Both the position numbers and the translations under genes were made by a program. This document shows, in pieces, positions 32,497 through 43,102 of a DNA stretch of 64,000 nucleotides (positions within the stretch are counted from its first letter, which is position 1; every line of letters begins with the position of its first letter). This DNA comes from Arachis hypogaea (lineage: Eukaryota; Streptophyta; Magnoliopsida; Fabales; Fabaceae). The notes below the pieces were generated by a model, which made no database searches, had not been told where the DNA came from, and was given only the letters and a program-made list of their open reading frames with translations. Location: the NCBI RefSeq assembly GCF_003086295.3, contig NC_092046.1, positions 103,023,363 to 103,087,362 on the forward strand, read 5' to 3'.

Positions 32497-34973
32497 TGAT
32501 GCACGGAAAACTTGTCTCATAACAAATTTCCTTCGGCAAGTGTACCGAATTTGTCATCAAGTAAAAACTCACAATAGAGTGAGGTCGAATCCCACAGGGA
32601 TTGATTGATCAAGCAACTTTAATTAGAAGAATGTTCTAGTTGAGCGAATCAGAATTTGAGTTGAGAATTGCAGAAAATTAAATGGCGGGAAAGTAAATAA
32701 CAGAAAAGTAAATGCTAGAAATAAAGAGCTGAATGTAGATGACGGAAAGTAAATTGCAGAATCTTAAATGGGAATGGGGAAATTGCTCATAAAAGTAAAT
32801 GACAGAAATTAAAGAGAATGGGTAAGATCAGAAATAGGGAGTTCATTGGGCTCAGGAGATGTTGCATTCTCCGGATCAATTTCATTTTCATCTCTTCCTC
32901 AATCAATGTACTCATTGATCTCCTTGTCAATCTTAAGTGATCGAATCACAATTTCTTGTAATTCAATCTCTCAAATCTTGATCAATAGCCAATTCCTTGG
33001 TCAATTGCTCATGAGAAGAGATGAAGTATGGTCATTGATTATACCACATGCATTTCCCAAATCAAGTGTTGAGAGGATTATAGTCATATATCCATCCAAA
33101 CCCAATTTGGTCCAGCATGAGAAAGCATTTCTAGCATGATTTCTTCATTCCTCTTTCAAGGTTTAGAAGAGATCCAAGTATGAATAGCTTCTTTTCCAAG
33201 ATAACTACCCAATTGGATGAAGATCGAAAGCTTTCAAGTAAAATAAAGAGAAAAGATAGAAGAAGAATAATGAAAACTAGTATTGATCCATCAAATTACA
33301 ACAGAGCTCCCTAACCCAATGAAAGGGATTTAGTTGTTCATAGCTCTGGAAAATGAAAACAAAGATGGAGAATACATTATGAAACTAGAAGTGCAGAGCA
33401 AGTAAAATACAGAGAGTAGTTCTATGCCAAGAGGCTCCCTATAATTTCCAACTCCCAATTTAATTCAAAGCTACTCCTATATATACTACTCTTCTGTTCT
33501 TCTAGTTGGCCCTTCAAGTCTTGGGTATGGGCCTTTGGATCTTGAGTTTGAAGCAGTTCTCTTCTTCATTGGGCTTGGCTTTACTTGCAGAGAGAAATTT
33601 TGAAGTGGGCAGAGACTTTAGCCCAGGACGTTAGTGGTGTTAACGTTCAGTGAAAATATGGGTTCGAGAACGTTAGTGACAGTCACCTTTTTCACTAACG
33701 TTCCTCACCAAAGTAAGGGCCACGTTAACTTCAACGTTAGTGGCACAAACGTTGCCACTAACGTTGCCTCTTTGTCCTTCGCCCACGTTATTGGGACTTG
33801 CCTTTCCCGATAACGTTGAGAAGTCTCCCCCTTCCCTATGTTAGAGTCCACGTTAACTTAGTTAACGTGGCTCTTTTAACGTAGGCTTGCCACCCTTCGA
33901 GAACGTTAGTGACACTTACCATTGTCACTAACGTTCCAATGTGCCCCTATTTCTCACGTTAGAGTCCACGTTAACTAGGTTAACGTGGCTTCTAACGTGG
34001 CCATGCTAGCCATCTGCAACGTTAGTGACAAAGTTGAGTGTCACTAACGTTGGCTCATCATTCCCTTATCCACGTTAGCTTCCACGTTAACTAAGTTAAC
34101 GTGGGAGTTAACGTAGTGGCTTGTGGGCTCATTCCAACGTTAGTGACAATGTTGGGTGTCACTAACGTTGGCGATCACCTCCCTTCTTCACGTTAACTTC
34201 CACGTTAACTAGGTTAACGTGGGAGTTAACGTGGCTTGTTGGGGCTTGTGTGGGTTCCTTCCAACGTTAGTGACAATGTTTGGTGTCACTAACGTTGTCG
34301 ACCACCTTGTTTCTTCACGTTAGCTTCCACGTTAACTAGGTTAACATGGGAGTTAACGTGGCTTATTGTGACTTGGCCAACGTTAGTGATAAAGTTGAAT
34401 GTCACTAACGTTGGCTTCCCCTTTACTTCTTAACGTTAGAGGCCACGTTAACTAAGTTAACGTGGCGACTAACATGGCCACTTATGAGCTTGGTCCAACA
34501 TTGGTGATAATGTTAAGTGTCACTAACGTTGGCTCCATTTCCTTTCTTCCACGTTAGGGTTCACGTTAACTTAGTTAACGTGACTCTTAACGTGGGCAAT
34601 GATAGCTTCGAGAGAGTTATTGGAAATTACTTTTCTCATTAACTTTGCAAGTTACTCCCATTCCACGTTATTGTTAACGTTAGTGTAACTAATATACCCA
34701 CTAATGTGGTTCTTCTTTGCTTCCTTTGTCCTGAAGTCAAGCAATAAAGTACATCAAAGTTCTAGTCCAACTCATGGGAAATGCAACGTCCAATTTGTCA
34801 TTAAACTCATGCAAAATCCTCATGAAATCATGTAAAGTGCACAATGTATGCTTGAATCAAGATGTTGGTGAATATCTACCCAAAACTAGCTTATTTCCTA
34901 AGGAAATGCATGAAACTACCCTAAAAACAGTAAAGAAAAGGTCAGTGAAACTGGCCAAAATGCCCTGGCATCA
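32497..34973 (-). repeat. Element D 3' LTR (2477 bp)
   Basis: The plus edges are TGATGCACGG and CTGGCATCA. It contains the U5 stem-loop AATCCC/GGGATT (32588-32602), a TATA-like TATATATA near 33479-33486, and the long palindrome array at 33620-34700. The polypurine-like AAGTTTGGTGTTG lies just inside the element at 34974-34986. It differs from the other LTR mainly by 32613-32789, which is replaced there by unrelated sequence. Confidence 0.9.
33620..34700. repeat. Palindrome array in D 3' LTR (units about 115-126 bp)
   Basis: About eight units. Each combines a hairpin with arms CCAACGTTAGTGACA / TGTCACTAACGTTGG and a second with arms CCACGTTAACT / AGTTAACGTGG, followed by another GTTAACGTGG. 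Many stems are perfect; some are diverged (e.g. 34494-34535). The array is repeated in the other LTR (42820-43102 and 44892-45690). Confidence 0.88.
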
Positions 34974-36157
34974 CAACACCAAACTTAAAGCTTGCTTGTC
35001 CCTAAGCAAGTACTGGAACAAGAGAATGATGAATGGAATGCCAAGAGAAATGAGTCATTCTTGTGGAAGTCATGTCCTTGGTTTTATGGTGGTTTCATGC
35101 ATAGCAACTTAGGTTCATTCCTGGCTTTTAGACCTTTATCATGTCCTAGAATACTCACTATGATTGCATCCCATGAGACTTTTATTCATTGATCCTTTTG
35201 TTGTCATTTCAGGGCTTATTTTTGTTCTTAGGCTAAGTGCTCTGTAAGGGGGCAACTCTTTAAAATAAGCTTTCAGCTAACACTCCCGAACCAGTTGGTT
35301 CAAGGTGCTAAGTGTTGAAGCACCCCTAAGGACTTACTTGCTCAAGTCTCTCCCCCATACATACACACCACAGGCATATAGTTTATTTATTTTCTTTTCT
35401 TGAGACCTTGGTGTCCAGCACCTCTTTGGGTTACTAAATGCTCTGTAGTGAGGGTTACTCTTGATAGTGGACTTTCAGCTGATAATCCCGAGTTAGTTAA
35501 CCCAAGTTACCAAGTGATAAAGCACCCCTAAGAGCTTATTCATCCAAGTAGATCCCTCACACAGGAGCACCACAGACACATGTCTCAAGATTAAAACCAT
35601 TGGTGCCTAGCCTTATTGCTTACTTTTTTCTTTTATTTTCCAATCTTTATTGTTCTTTCCCTTTTTCTTATTAGGATCTTCTTATTTAGCTAGTCTCATG
35701 GGGTGTATTCAAAGCATATGATTCAGGACAGATAGTTGTCTTCCCACCTTATGGTTGAACCAACTTAGCTAACTTATGACTATACCATAAACTTATAAAC
35801 TTACTCCATAGTATGAATTCCTCTCTGGTCCTTTGAAACACTCATTCTCTTTTTCATTTGATTCAAAGGGACAAGCATATAAGTAAGCAAAGTAAGGATG
35901 CAGTGACATAAAGAACAGCAAGCATAGACCTTTTCAACACAAAAAAAACTTAAAAGACAGAATTTAAAAAGGTTCAAACTATTATGGAAGCATGTTCTAT
36001 TTCATACAAGATCTTCCTTATTAAAAGCATAGAAAAAGATGGACCAAAGAAGGAACTCCACCACCTTTTACCCTTGTGGATGCCCATGCTTTCCTCCTTG
36101 TTTGTCTTCTTTGTGTCCTCTTGCATTCCCTCGCATCCGTGCCAATCTTGCTTGCTT
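34974..36157 (-). other. Element D 3' non-coding region
   Basis: It contains the PPT-like tract (34974-34990) and two related segments of about 170 bp (35219-35385 and 35430-35590). Both segments contain AAGCACCCCTAAG, a CTCTGTAG/AAGG segment and GCTTTCAGCT-like motifs. No gene is supported; ORFs here are short and antisense. Confidence 0.65.
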
Positions 36158-37676
36158 CTAATCCTCAAGTGCCTTCCTCACTGATTCATGACTCTCTTCC
36201 ACCTTTTGTCTTTCTTCTCGTGCTAATTCATCCCTCATTTCTTCATACCTTGTGATTCCTAGATGCAATATAGGCAGCTGTCCTACCAAGTAACCGAGCC
36301 TAGCTTGAGTATTTATATGATGCCCAGTCTCGCTCAGGTAAACTCCTTCTGCGAATGCCCTTTTCTCGTCCAATAGTTCTGCCTGTTCTATTTGTCTTCG
36401 ATGCATCTCGTGTATATGTGCACCTTGATGTGCTTGGATGTTGATTAGCCTCTGGATGGATTTTTGTTGCTCATTTTGCCTTTGTTCCATCCTGTGGAAT
36501 GTTTCACTCCATTGTTGTCTTTGACTCAGTTGTTGATCCATCATTTGCTTTTGCCACTCCCCTTGTTGAGTCATCCATCTTGAGAGTGACTCCTCTTGCT
36601 ACCCCATCATCTGTTGCTTCTGCCACTCCTCTTGTTGGCTCATCCATTTGGATTGAGGCAGCAGTATTTGTTCTTGTCCTTCCATATGTCTCATCCCCAA
36701 ATCTTCAATAGCTCTTAGAAGGTGATTCATATTTAAGTCGGCTGGATCATGATGCTCTTCTTGTTGATATTCTTCCTGATGAGACTCCTCCTTTTGGTTT
36801 TGGCTTTCCTATGTGAGGTCTTCTTTGTTGTTGGGCTGGTGTCACATAAGTTAGCCGCTGAAAGGTCATCAGCCTTCCCGGATTTAACCAATCTGCATTG
36901 CTATCCTCGAAGATAACCTTGGCCTTCGTGCACAATCTGAGGATGGTGCTGGGGTACCAAAGCCTGGCACCCGAATCAATCTTCTCAGCTGAATCTTGAA
37001 TCCCTTCTGCTATAAGCTCGTGCACATTTATATCTCCACCTTGTACTAAGCAATGTACCATAGTAGCCCGATTGACATTGACCTCAGAATTGTTGGCTGC
37101 TGGTAGGATAGATCTCCTCACAAGTTCAAACCATCCCTTGGCTTCAGGGCGGAGGTCTCCTCTCTTGATGAACCTGGGTCTCTTATCCGCATATCTTTCC
37201 CAGTCAGCTCCTATAACACATATGTCGTTCACAATTTGTTCGAGTTCATCATCATCAGGGCTCTTACTTACTCTTGCTTGATAACTAAGCTCATCAAAAT
37301 GTGGTGAATTTAGGTGAAGAGTTCTTGTTATAGCATTTGGGCTGAAGTCCACCTCCTTTCCTCTTACATAGCTTTTGAAGGTTGGGGCCTTGGTTTTGTC
37401 TTCTCTAACCACATTCGCATAGAACTCTTTGATGAGATTTGCATTGATCTTCCCCTCTGAATTCGTGAGCCCTTGCCACCCTCTTTGTTCAATTTTCTCC
37501 CGAATCTGTGGGCACTCGTCTTCATTGATTTGGAAGGTTAATTCAGGCAGTATCTTTTTGAGCTTTATTCGCTCAAACTCTTGTTCATGGAAGGCAGTTT
37601 TGAACCTCTTCTCATCAAAAGGAATGCTCACCATTGGTTCCTTCCTCTTTTGCCTCTTGGAGCTTGATGCTGCCAT
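36158..37676 (-). pseudogene. Element D second sense ORF (plant transposon-like domain plus Gln-rich coiled coil), C-terminal part broken
   Basis: An intact ORF of 309 residues runs from ATG at 37676 to 36747. It starts with a basic, possibly nuclear-targeting segment (SSSKRQKRKEP). It then contains a domain with REKIEQRGWQGL, LIKEFYANVV, YVRGKEVDFS and RATMVHCLVQGG motifs. This matches my memory of the Pfam family named putative plant transposon protein (PF20167). After a frame change and a stop near 36601, a Gln-rich coiled coil continues to 36158 (MTQQGEWQKQMMDQQLSQRQ). It lies downstream of pol where Athila elements often carry an env-like or extra ORF. No transmembrane segment is seen, so an envelope role is not supported. 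Confidence 0.65.
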
Positions 37677-38459
37677 GAATTTGAGTTCCTGTGTGAGGAG
37701 ATTGAAAGGTACGGATAGATGAAGAATTAGGTTGGTTGGGATGAGGTGTGAAGTGTGAGAAGTAGCACTTTGGGTGTGAGGGGGAGTACTGACTAGGATT
37801 CACTTATATAGGGAGGTGAGGAAGAGATGAAAGGTGTAAATTGATGGGGTTGGTGTATGATGAACGGATGGGATTTTGTATGGAATAAGCACGAGGATTA
37901 CAGACTTTATGATGGGGTTGGTTCAGTTTCCAAGTTTGTTCTTCTTCCAATGTTGCATGGCAACCATTCCCAATGCATTCCCCCTTGAGGTACGTGTGTA
38001 GTACCCTCTTCATGAAGTGGCCGAACCCTTCTCATTTAATTGTCCAATCAATCCCCTTCAATGCTCCTTTCCTTTTCCTAAAAAAGATAAAAGAAGAAAA
38101 GTAAGAATTAATATCATAAAAAAAAGATCAATTTAAATTTTACGGCTAGAATAATAAAAAGAAGAAAATATTTTGTTTGTTCATGAACTCCAACTAACTA
38201 ACTAACTGTGTATCCTTATATGCACATTGGTGGCACCATGGGGTGACACCAAACTTAGTATGGAGCACTGTGATGAAAAGTTCTGTTCAAAACTCCAAGA
38301 CTAGCATGCTCTCAGTTGCATTCATGCTTTCTTGGCATGCTTTGAACACCAAACTTGTTCTTCACTATATATTGCCTATTAAGGATTTCACCAAGTGTTT
38401 GTCAAGTTTGGGTTGGAATTTATGAATATTGACTTATTCACTAGTAAAAGCTCATAAAA
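37677..38459 (-). other. Spacer between D pol tail and second ORF
   Basis: About 780 bp without a supportable gene. It contains two copies of the polypurine-like ACACCAAACTT (38247-38257 and 38346-38356; AAGTTTGGTGT in sense) and an AT-rich purine stretch (38075-38170). Confidence 0.6.
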
Positions 38460-38477
38460 CATGGGTTGCCTCCCATG
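38460..38477 (-). other. Conserved stem-loop after the pol tail (element D)
   Basis: The minus strand reads AAGAAGCGCTT and then CATGGG-AGGCAA-CCCATG, a perfect 6 bp stem about 40 nt after the stop at 38519. The loop and inner stem are identical to A; outer stem bases differ but still pair. Confidence 0.72.
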
Positions 38478-38518
38478 AAGCGCTTCTTTAGTGTCACTAC
38501 CTTGACGTTTCTCCTTCA

Positions 38519-39010
38519 TCAGGGAGGTTGATAATGCTTCAAGTCCTCCCCTCTTGCCTTGGACTTATATCCATTGGTTGTATCAATGATCTCTACATGT
38601 TCCAAGGAGAGAACTCTGTTAATAGTGAAGACCTTAGGTAACTGAGATGGTACAGTGGGGAGATTAGGGGGGATATCTGGGAAGTAAGCTGAGATCACTT
38701 TATCCCCTGGAGAGAAGTCTTCCGTAGGGATCTTCTTGTTCCTCGACCCCCTTGGTACCTTCTTCCTTGTCCCTTTTGATGTTGCCTTGCTCTTGGTGAC
38801 TTCTTCTTCTAAGGGAATTTTGTTGTTGTCTTCACATGTCTCTGGTGGTTTAGGTTCCTCCAGCTTTTCCTTGAGTTGTGACAACTGCTTATTTTCTTGT
38901 TCATCAACCAAGGGCTTTCCCAGATGGGCTGGTTGTGCTTCAATGCTTGCTTCCTCTATCAGCATCTCATTATGATCTTTGCTTGGTTCTTTGTTTTCTT
39001 GGTCTGCTTC
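38519..39010 (-). pseudogene. Element D pol C-terminal tail
   Basis: It lies in the same frame as gag-protease, after a stop TAA at 39013-39011. It encodes a hydrophilic linker and then FSPGDKVISAYFPDIPPNLP, SLEHVEIIDT and KARGEDLKHYQPP, which I recognise as the end of Athila polyproteins. The RT, RNase H and integrase core that normally lie between protease and this tail are missing, so an internal deletion has joined the two. Confidence 0.65.
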
Positions 39011-39424
39011 TTATGAGAGTTTGAAGACATTAAAGCTGAGTCGTTCATCATGGATCCTCAATATTAGCTCCCCAGACTCCACATCTATGAGTGCTCTGGC
39101 TGTAGCTAGGAATGGTCTTCCCAATATGATTGGATGAGTGTGACTCTCTTCCATATCCAAGATGACAAAGTCTGTGGGAAGAAAGTACTTCCCAACCTTT
39201 ACCAATACATTTTCCACCACTCCTATTGCTTGTTTTTGAGTTTTGTCTACCAGCTTTATGACTACCTCTGTGGGCATTATCTCAGTGATCTTCAGCCTCT
39301 TCACCAGGGATAAGGGCATTAAGTTGATGTTGGCTCCCAAATCGCAGAGTGCTTTATCAAATATTGTTTCTCCTATGGCACAGGGGACATGAAAACTCCC
39401 CGGATCTTTTCTTTTTGTAGGCAA
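39011..39424 (-). CDS. pro: Element D aspartic protease domain
   Basis: An in-frame continuation of gag after a single TAG (39427-39425). Motifs: KRKDPGSFHVPC, CDLGANINLMPLSLVKRL (active-site region, Athila-type CDLG), FVILDMEE and IILGRPFLATARALIDV. Length about 137 residues, ending at TAA 39013-39011. It could be expressed only by stop-codon readthrough or may simply be a mutated copy. It would cleave Gag in the virus-like particle. Confidence 0.75.
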   Translation of the reverse strand: MPTKRKDPGSFHVPCAIGETIFDKALCDLGANINLMPLSLVKRLKITEIMPTEVVIKLVDKTQKQAIGVVENVLVKVGKYFLPTDFVILDMEESHTHPIILGRPFLATARALIDVESGELILRIHDERLSFNVFKLS

Positions 39425-41347
39425 CTATGGTTGAATGAGGGCACTGCACTCCTTGTTCATCACTATAGTTTGGCCTCCCTTGAGTGAGCTTTTCCTGGGA
39501 AGCAGCTCCTTCATATACTTGATGTATGCAGGCATTTGTTGAATAGTTTTGATGAATGGTATGTTGACATGCAGAGATGCAAACAAATCTAGAAACCTTG
39601 AGTATATTCTCTTCTCCACAGCACCATTGAGCAGTTGGGGAAAAGGTGAATAGAGTCTCAGCAGCTCCTGTTGTGAGATTTCTAGTTCTTGATGATCTTT
39701 TTCCTTCTTCTCTACTGAGGTATCTTCAGGTTGTTCTGACAGCTTGCTTGGCTTGTCCTCAGTCTCCTTATCACTTATAGTGACCATCTTGCAATCTTCC
39801 CATCTTACTTTCTTTGTTTCACCTCTCGGATTCTTCTCTGTGTCACTTGAAAATCCATCTGTGGGTTTGGGAATTTTCTCAGAGAGATACCCCACTTGAA
39901 ATTCCAACCTCTTGATTGTGTCTCCCTGGTTCTTGAAACTGGCTCGCACTTCCTCCTTGAACACCTTGTTGTCTTGAATCTCCTTGCCTATGCCTTCAAG
40001 TAGATTCTCAATCCTTGAGAGTCTGTCATCAAATGATTGTAGATCGTGATTAGAGGTGGAAGGATGAGGTAAGTTATTTTGGTTTTGATGTGGATGTGGA
40101 GAGGTGTTGTTATGGGAGTGTTGATATGGCCTAGATGTGAAATGTTGGTGAGCTGCATTGTTGGGATTTGGGCGTCTTTGATCAAGGCTTTGGTCTTGTT
40201 GATTTCCCCACCCAAAGTTTGGGTGATTCTTCCATCCAGGGTTGTAGGTCTTAGAGTATGGATCATGGTTTTGCCTAGGTGAATTTCCAATGTAGTTGAC
40301 TTGCTCCTGACTTCCCTCTGCTTCTTCATTCACTCCTTCTTGGGTTGTTGATGAAGTGGTGATTGCTGCTACTTGGTTCCTCTCCATCTTCTTGGTGAGG
40401 TCAGCTAGCTGCTGGGTAATGAGCTTGTTTTGGGCCAGCAGAGCATCTACATTGTTTAGCTCCATTACTCCTCTCGTGTTCCCTCTTTTGGAAGCATAGA
40501 AGTAGTCATTCTCTGCTACAGTTTCAATGACATCTATAGCTTCCTCAATGGTCTTCTTCTTGTTCAAAGATCCTCTGGATGAATGGTCTACTGCCTTCTT
40601 TGATTCATATGACAGGCCTTCATAGAAAATGTGCAGCTGCACCCATTCGTTGAACATATCTGGTGGGAACCTCCTTGTTAAGTCCTTAAACCTCTCCCAT
40701 GCTTCATAAAGAGTCTCACCATCTTGTTGCCTGAAAGTTTGGACCTCAGCTCTCAGCCTATTGATTCGTTGAGGAGGGTAAAATCTTGCTAAGAATTTGT
40801 TCACCACATCCTCCCAGGTTGTCAAGCTCTCCTTTGGGAAAGACTCCAGCCACTTGGCTGCCTTATCCTTGAGTGAGAATGGAAATAAGAGCAGTCTATA
40901 GGCGTCAGGATGAACACCATTAGACTTCACTGTGTCACATATTCTCAGGAAGGTGGTTAAATATTGATTGGGGTCTTCTTGGACACTCCCTCCGAACGAA
41001 CAGTTGTTTTGAACAAGGGTGATGAGCTGTGGTTTTAGTTCATAATTATTGGCATGGATGGTTGGCTTTTGAATGCTACTTCCGCAGTTTCTGGGGTTCG
41101 GATTGATGTAAGAGCCTAAAACTCTTCTATCCTCCCCAGCATGATTTGCTCGACCTCCTCCGCCTTGGTTGTGAGTCTCTTCTTCATGATGGTTTTCCAT
41201 GTTTTCTTCCATGTTTGGTTCAAAGTATTCCTCCTCTTCCTCAGCACCAACTACTCTTTTTCCTCTTGCTTCCCTTCTTAATCTCAAGAAGGTCCTCTCA
41301 GGTTCAGAATCAAAGGAAGTTGAAGCCCCGCTTCTTCTCCCTGTCAT
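39425..41347 (-). CDS. gag: Element D Gag, intact
   Basis: An ORF of 640 residues from ATG at 41347 (the open frame extends 7 codons further but begins there with TTG). About 1-100: acidic and Gly/Asn-rich N-terminus. About 100-265: retrotransposon gag core (YELKPQLITLVQNNCSF, ICDTVKSNGVHPDAYRLLLF, WLESFPKESLTTWEDV, FLARFYPPQRINRLRAEVQT). About 265-340: extension with KKKTIEEAIDVIETVAENDY. Then a Pro/His/Asn-rich segment (residues about 375-440), a coiled coil and an acidic linker, ending with the conserved pre-protease stretch FLDLFASLHVNIPF. It forms the particle shell. Closest in this window to A gag. This is the longest intact reading frame here. Confidence 0.85.
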   Translation of the reverse strand: MTGRRSGASTSFDSEPERTFLRLRREARGKRVVGAEEEEEYFEPNMEENMENHHEEETHNQGGGGRANHAGEDRRVLGSYINPNPRNCGSSIQKPTIHANNYELKPQLITLVQNNCSFGGSVQEDPNQYLTTFLRICDTVKSNGVHPDAYRLLLFPFSLKDKAAKWLESFPKESLTTWEDVVNKFLARFYPPQRINRLRAEVQTFRQQDGETLYEAWERFKDLTRRFPPDMFNEWVQLHIFYEGLSYESKKAVDHSSRGSLNKKKTIEEAIDVIETVAENDYFYASKRGNTRGVMELNNVDALLAQNKLITQQLADLTKKMERNQVAAITTSSTTQEGVNEEAEGSQEQVNYIGNSPRQNHDPYSKTYNPGWKNHPNFGWGNQQDQSLDQRRPNPNNAAHQHFTSRPYQHSHNNTSPHPHQNQNNLPHPSTSNHDLQSFDDRLSRIENLLEGIGKEIQDNKVFKEEVRASFKNQGDTIKRLEFQVGYLSEKIPKPTDGFSSDTEKNPRGETKKVRWEDCKMVTISDKETEDKPSKLSEQPEDTSVEKKEKDHQELEISQQELLRLYSPFPQLLNGAVEKRIYSRFLDLFASLHVNIPFIKTIQQMPAYIKYMKELLPRKSSLKGGQTIVMNKECSALIQP

Positions 41348-41604
41348 ACAACCAACAAGTACAAGCAAGGAAAATAGATGCAGAAAGTATTTCTATCAGA
41401 ATTACTGTTAATGTGAGTGATGTAATATATCAAACAGTTAGTGGGTTAGTGAAATGAATTGTAAATAACAAAGAAAAAGTAGGGGGAAGGGAAGAAATTA
41501 ACTAAAACAGAAAGTAAATTACTCAAACAGAAAATTAAATCAAATAAAACAATAATGCTCAACCTAGTTATCTTCCAATTTAATCATTGTTGATGCACAA
41601 TCAA

Positions 41605-41622
41605 TCCCCGACAACGACGCCA
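41605..41622 (-). other. Element D primer binding site
   Basis: The minus strand reads TGGCGTCGTTGTCGGGGA, 6 bases after the LTR end (CGTGCATCA). Two substitutions distinguish it from the C site, plus one shared with A. Confidence 0.85.
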
Positions 41623-41744
41623 TAAACTTGATGCACGAAAAACTTGTCTCATAACAAATTTCCTTCGGCAAGTGTACCGAATTTGTCGTCAAGTAAAAAC
41701 TCGCAATAGAGTGAGGTCGAATCCCACAGGGATTGATTGATCAA

Positions 41745-41972
41745 CTCCAGTCGTTGCTTTTCTTTCTGTTACTCCGAAAGTAGCTGCTTCAGCTTCAGCC
41801 ACTCGAATTTTCGATATTCCTTTTTATTTCTCATCAAACGAATGGCATCTTCTTCTGGAAATCCTAGCAGGCGGGTTGCAGCCTACAATCCGAACTGAGG
41901 ACGGGTTTTTGGAGTTAGCTCACCCTCGCGGGATCGCGATCCTTTGTCCCGGCCATTGTAGCACGTGTGTCG
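41745..41972. other. Foreign 228 bp block replacing part of D 5' LTR
   Basis: Sequence before (to GATTGATTGATCAA) and after (from TAAAAGTAAATGAC) matches the other LTR, but the 228 bp between have no similarity to the 177 bp at 32613-32789. The block is less AT-rich than its surroundings, contains ATGGCATCTTCTTCTGGAAA and a GGATCGCGATCC palindrome, and looks like a transcript or gene fragment. Source not recognised. Confidence 0.7.
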
Positions 41973-43102
41973 TAAAAGTAAATGACAGAAATTAAAGAGA
42001 ATGGGTAAGATCAGAAATGGGGAGTTCATTGGGCTCAGGAGATGTTGCATTATCCAGATCAATTTCATTTTCATCTCTTCCTCAATCAATGCACTCATTG
42101 ATCTCCTTGGAAATCTTAAGTGATCGAATCACAATTTCTTGTAATTCAATCTCTCAAATCTTTATCAATAGCCAATTCCTTGGTCAATTGCTCATGAGAA
42201 GAGAAGAAGTATGGTCACTGATTATACCACATGCATTTCCCAAATCAAGTGTTGAGAGGATTATAGTCACATATCCATCCAAACCCAATTTGGTCCAGCA
42301 TGAGAAAGCATTTCTAGCATGATCTCTTCATTCCTCTTTCAAGGTTCAGAAGAGATCCAAGTATGAATAGCTTCTTTTCCAAGATAACTACCCAATTGGA
42401 TGAAGATCGAAAGCTTTCAAGTAAAATCAAGAGAAAAGATGGAAGAAGAATAATGAAAACTAGTATTGATCCATCAAATTACAACAGAGCTCCCTAACCC
42501 AATGAAAGGGGTTTAGTTGTTCATAGCTTTGGAAAATGAAAACAAGGATGGAGAATACATTATGAAACTAGAAGTGCAGAGAAAGTAAACTACAGAGAGT
42601 AGTTTTATGCCAAGAGGCTCCCTATAATTTCCAACTCCCAATTTAATTCAAAGCTACTCCTATATATACTACTCTTCTGTTCTTCTAGTTAGCTCTTCAA
42701 GTCTTGGGTATGGACCTTTGGATCTTGAGTTTGAAGCAGTTCTCTTCTTCATTGGGCTTGGCTTTACTTGCAGAGAGAAAGTTTGAAGTGGGCAGAGACT
42801 TTAGCTCAGGACGTTAGTGGTGTTAACGTTCAGTGAAAATATGGGTTCGAGAATGTTAGTGACAATCACCTTTTTCACTAACGTTCCTCACCAAAGTAAG
42901 GGCCACGTTAACTTCAACGTTAGTGGCACAAATGTTGCCACTAGCGTTGCCTCTTTGTCCTTCGCACACGTTATTGGGACTTGCCTTTCCGAATAACGTT
43001 GAGAAGTCTCCCCCTTCCCTACGTTAGAGTCTACGTTAACTTAGTTAACATGGCTCTTTTAACGTAGGCTTGCCAACCTTCGAGAACGTTAGTGACACTT
43101 AC

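Noticed and set aside
33620..34700. Possible CRISPR-like array of repeats and spacers
   Set aside because: Units are over 100 bp, internally palindromic, with diverged repeats, inside a plant LTR. No cas genes, and the genome is eukaryotic.
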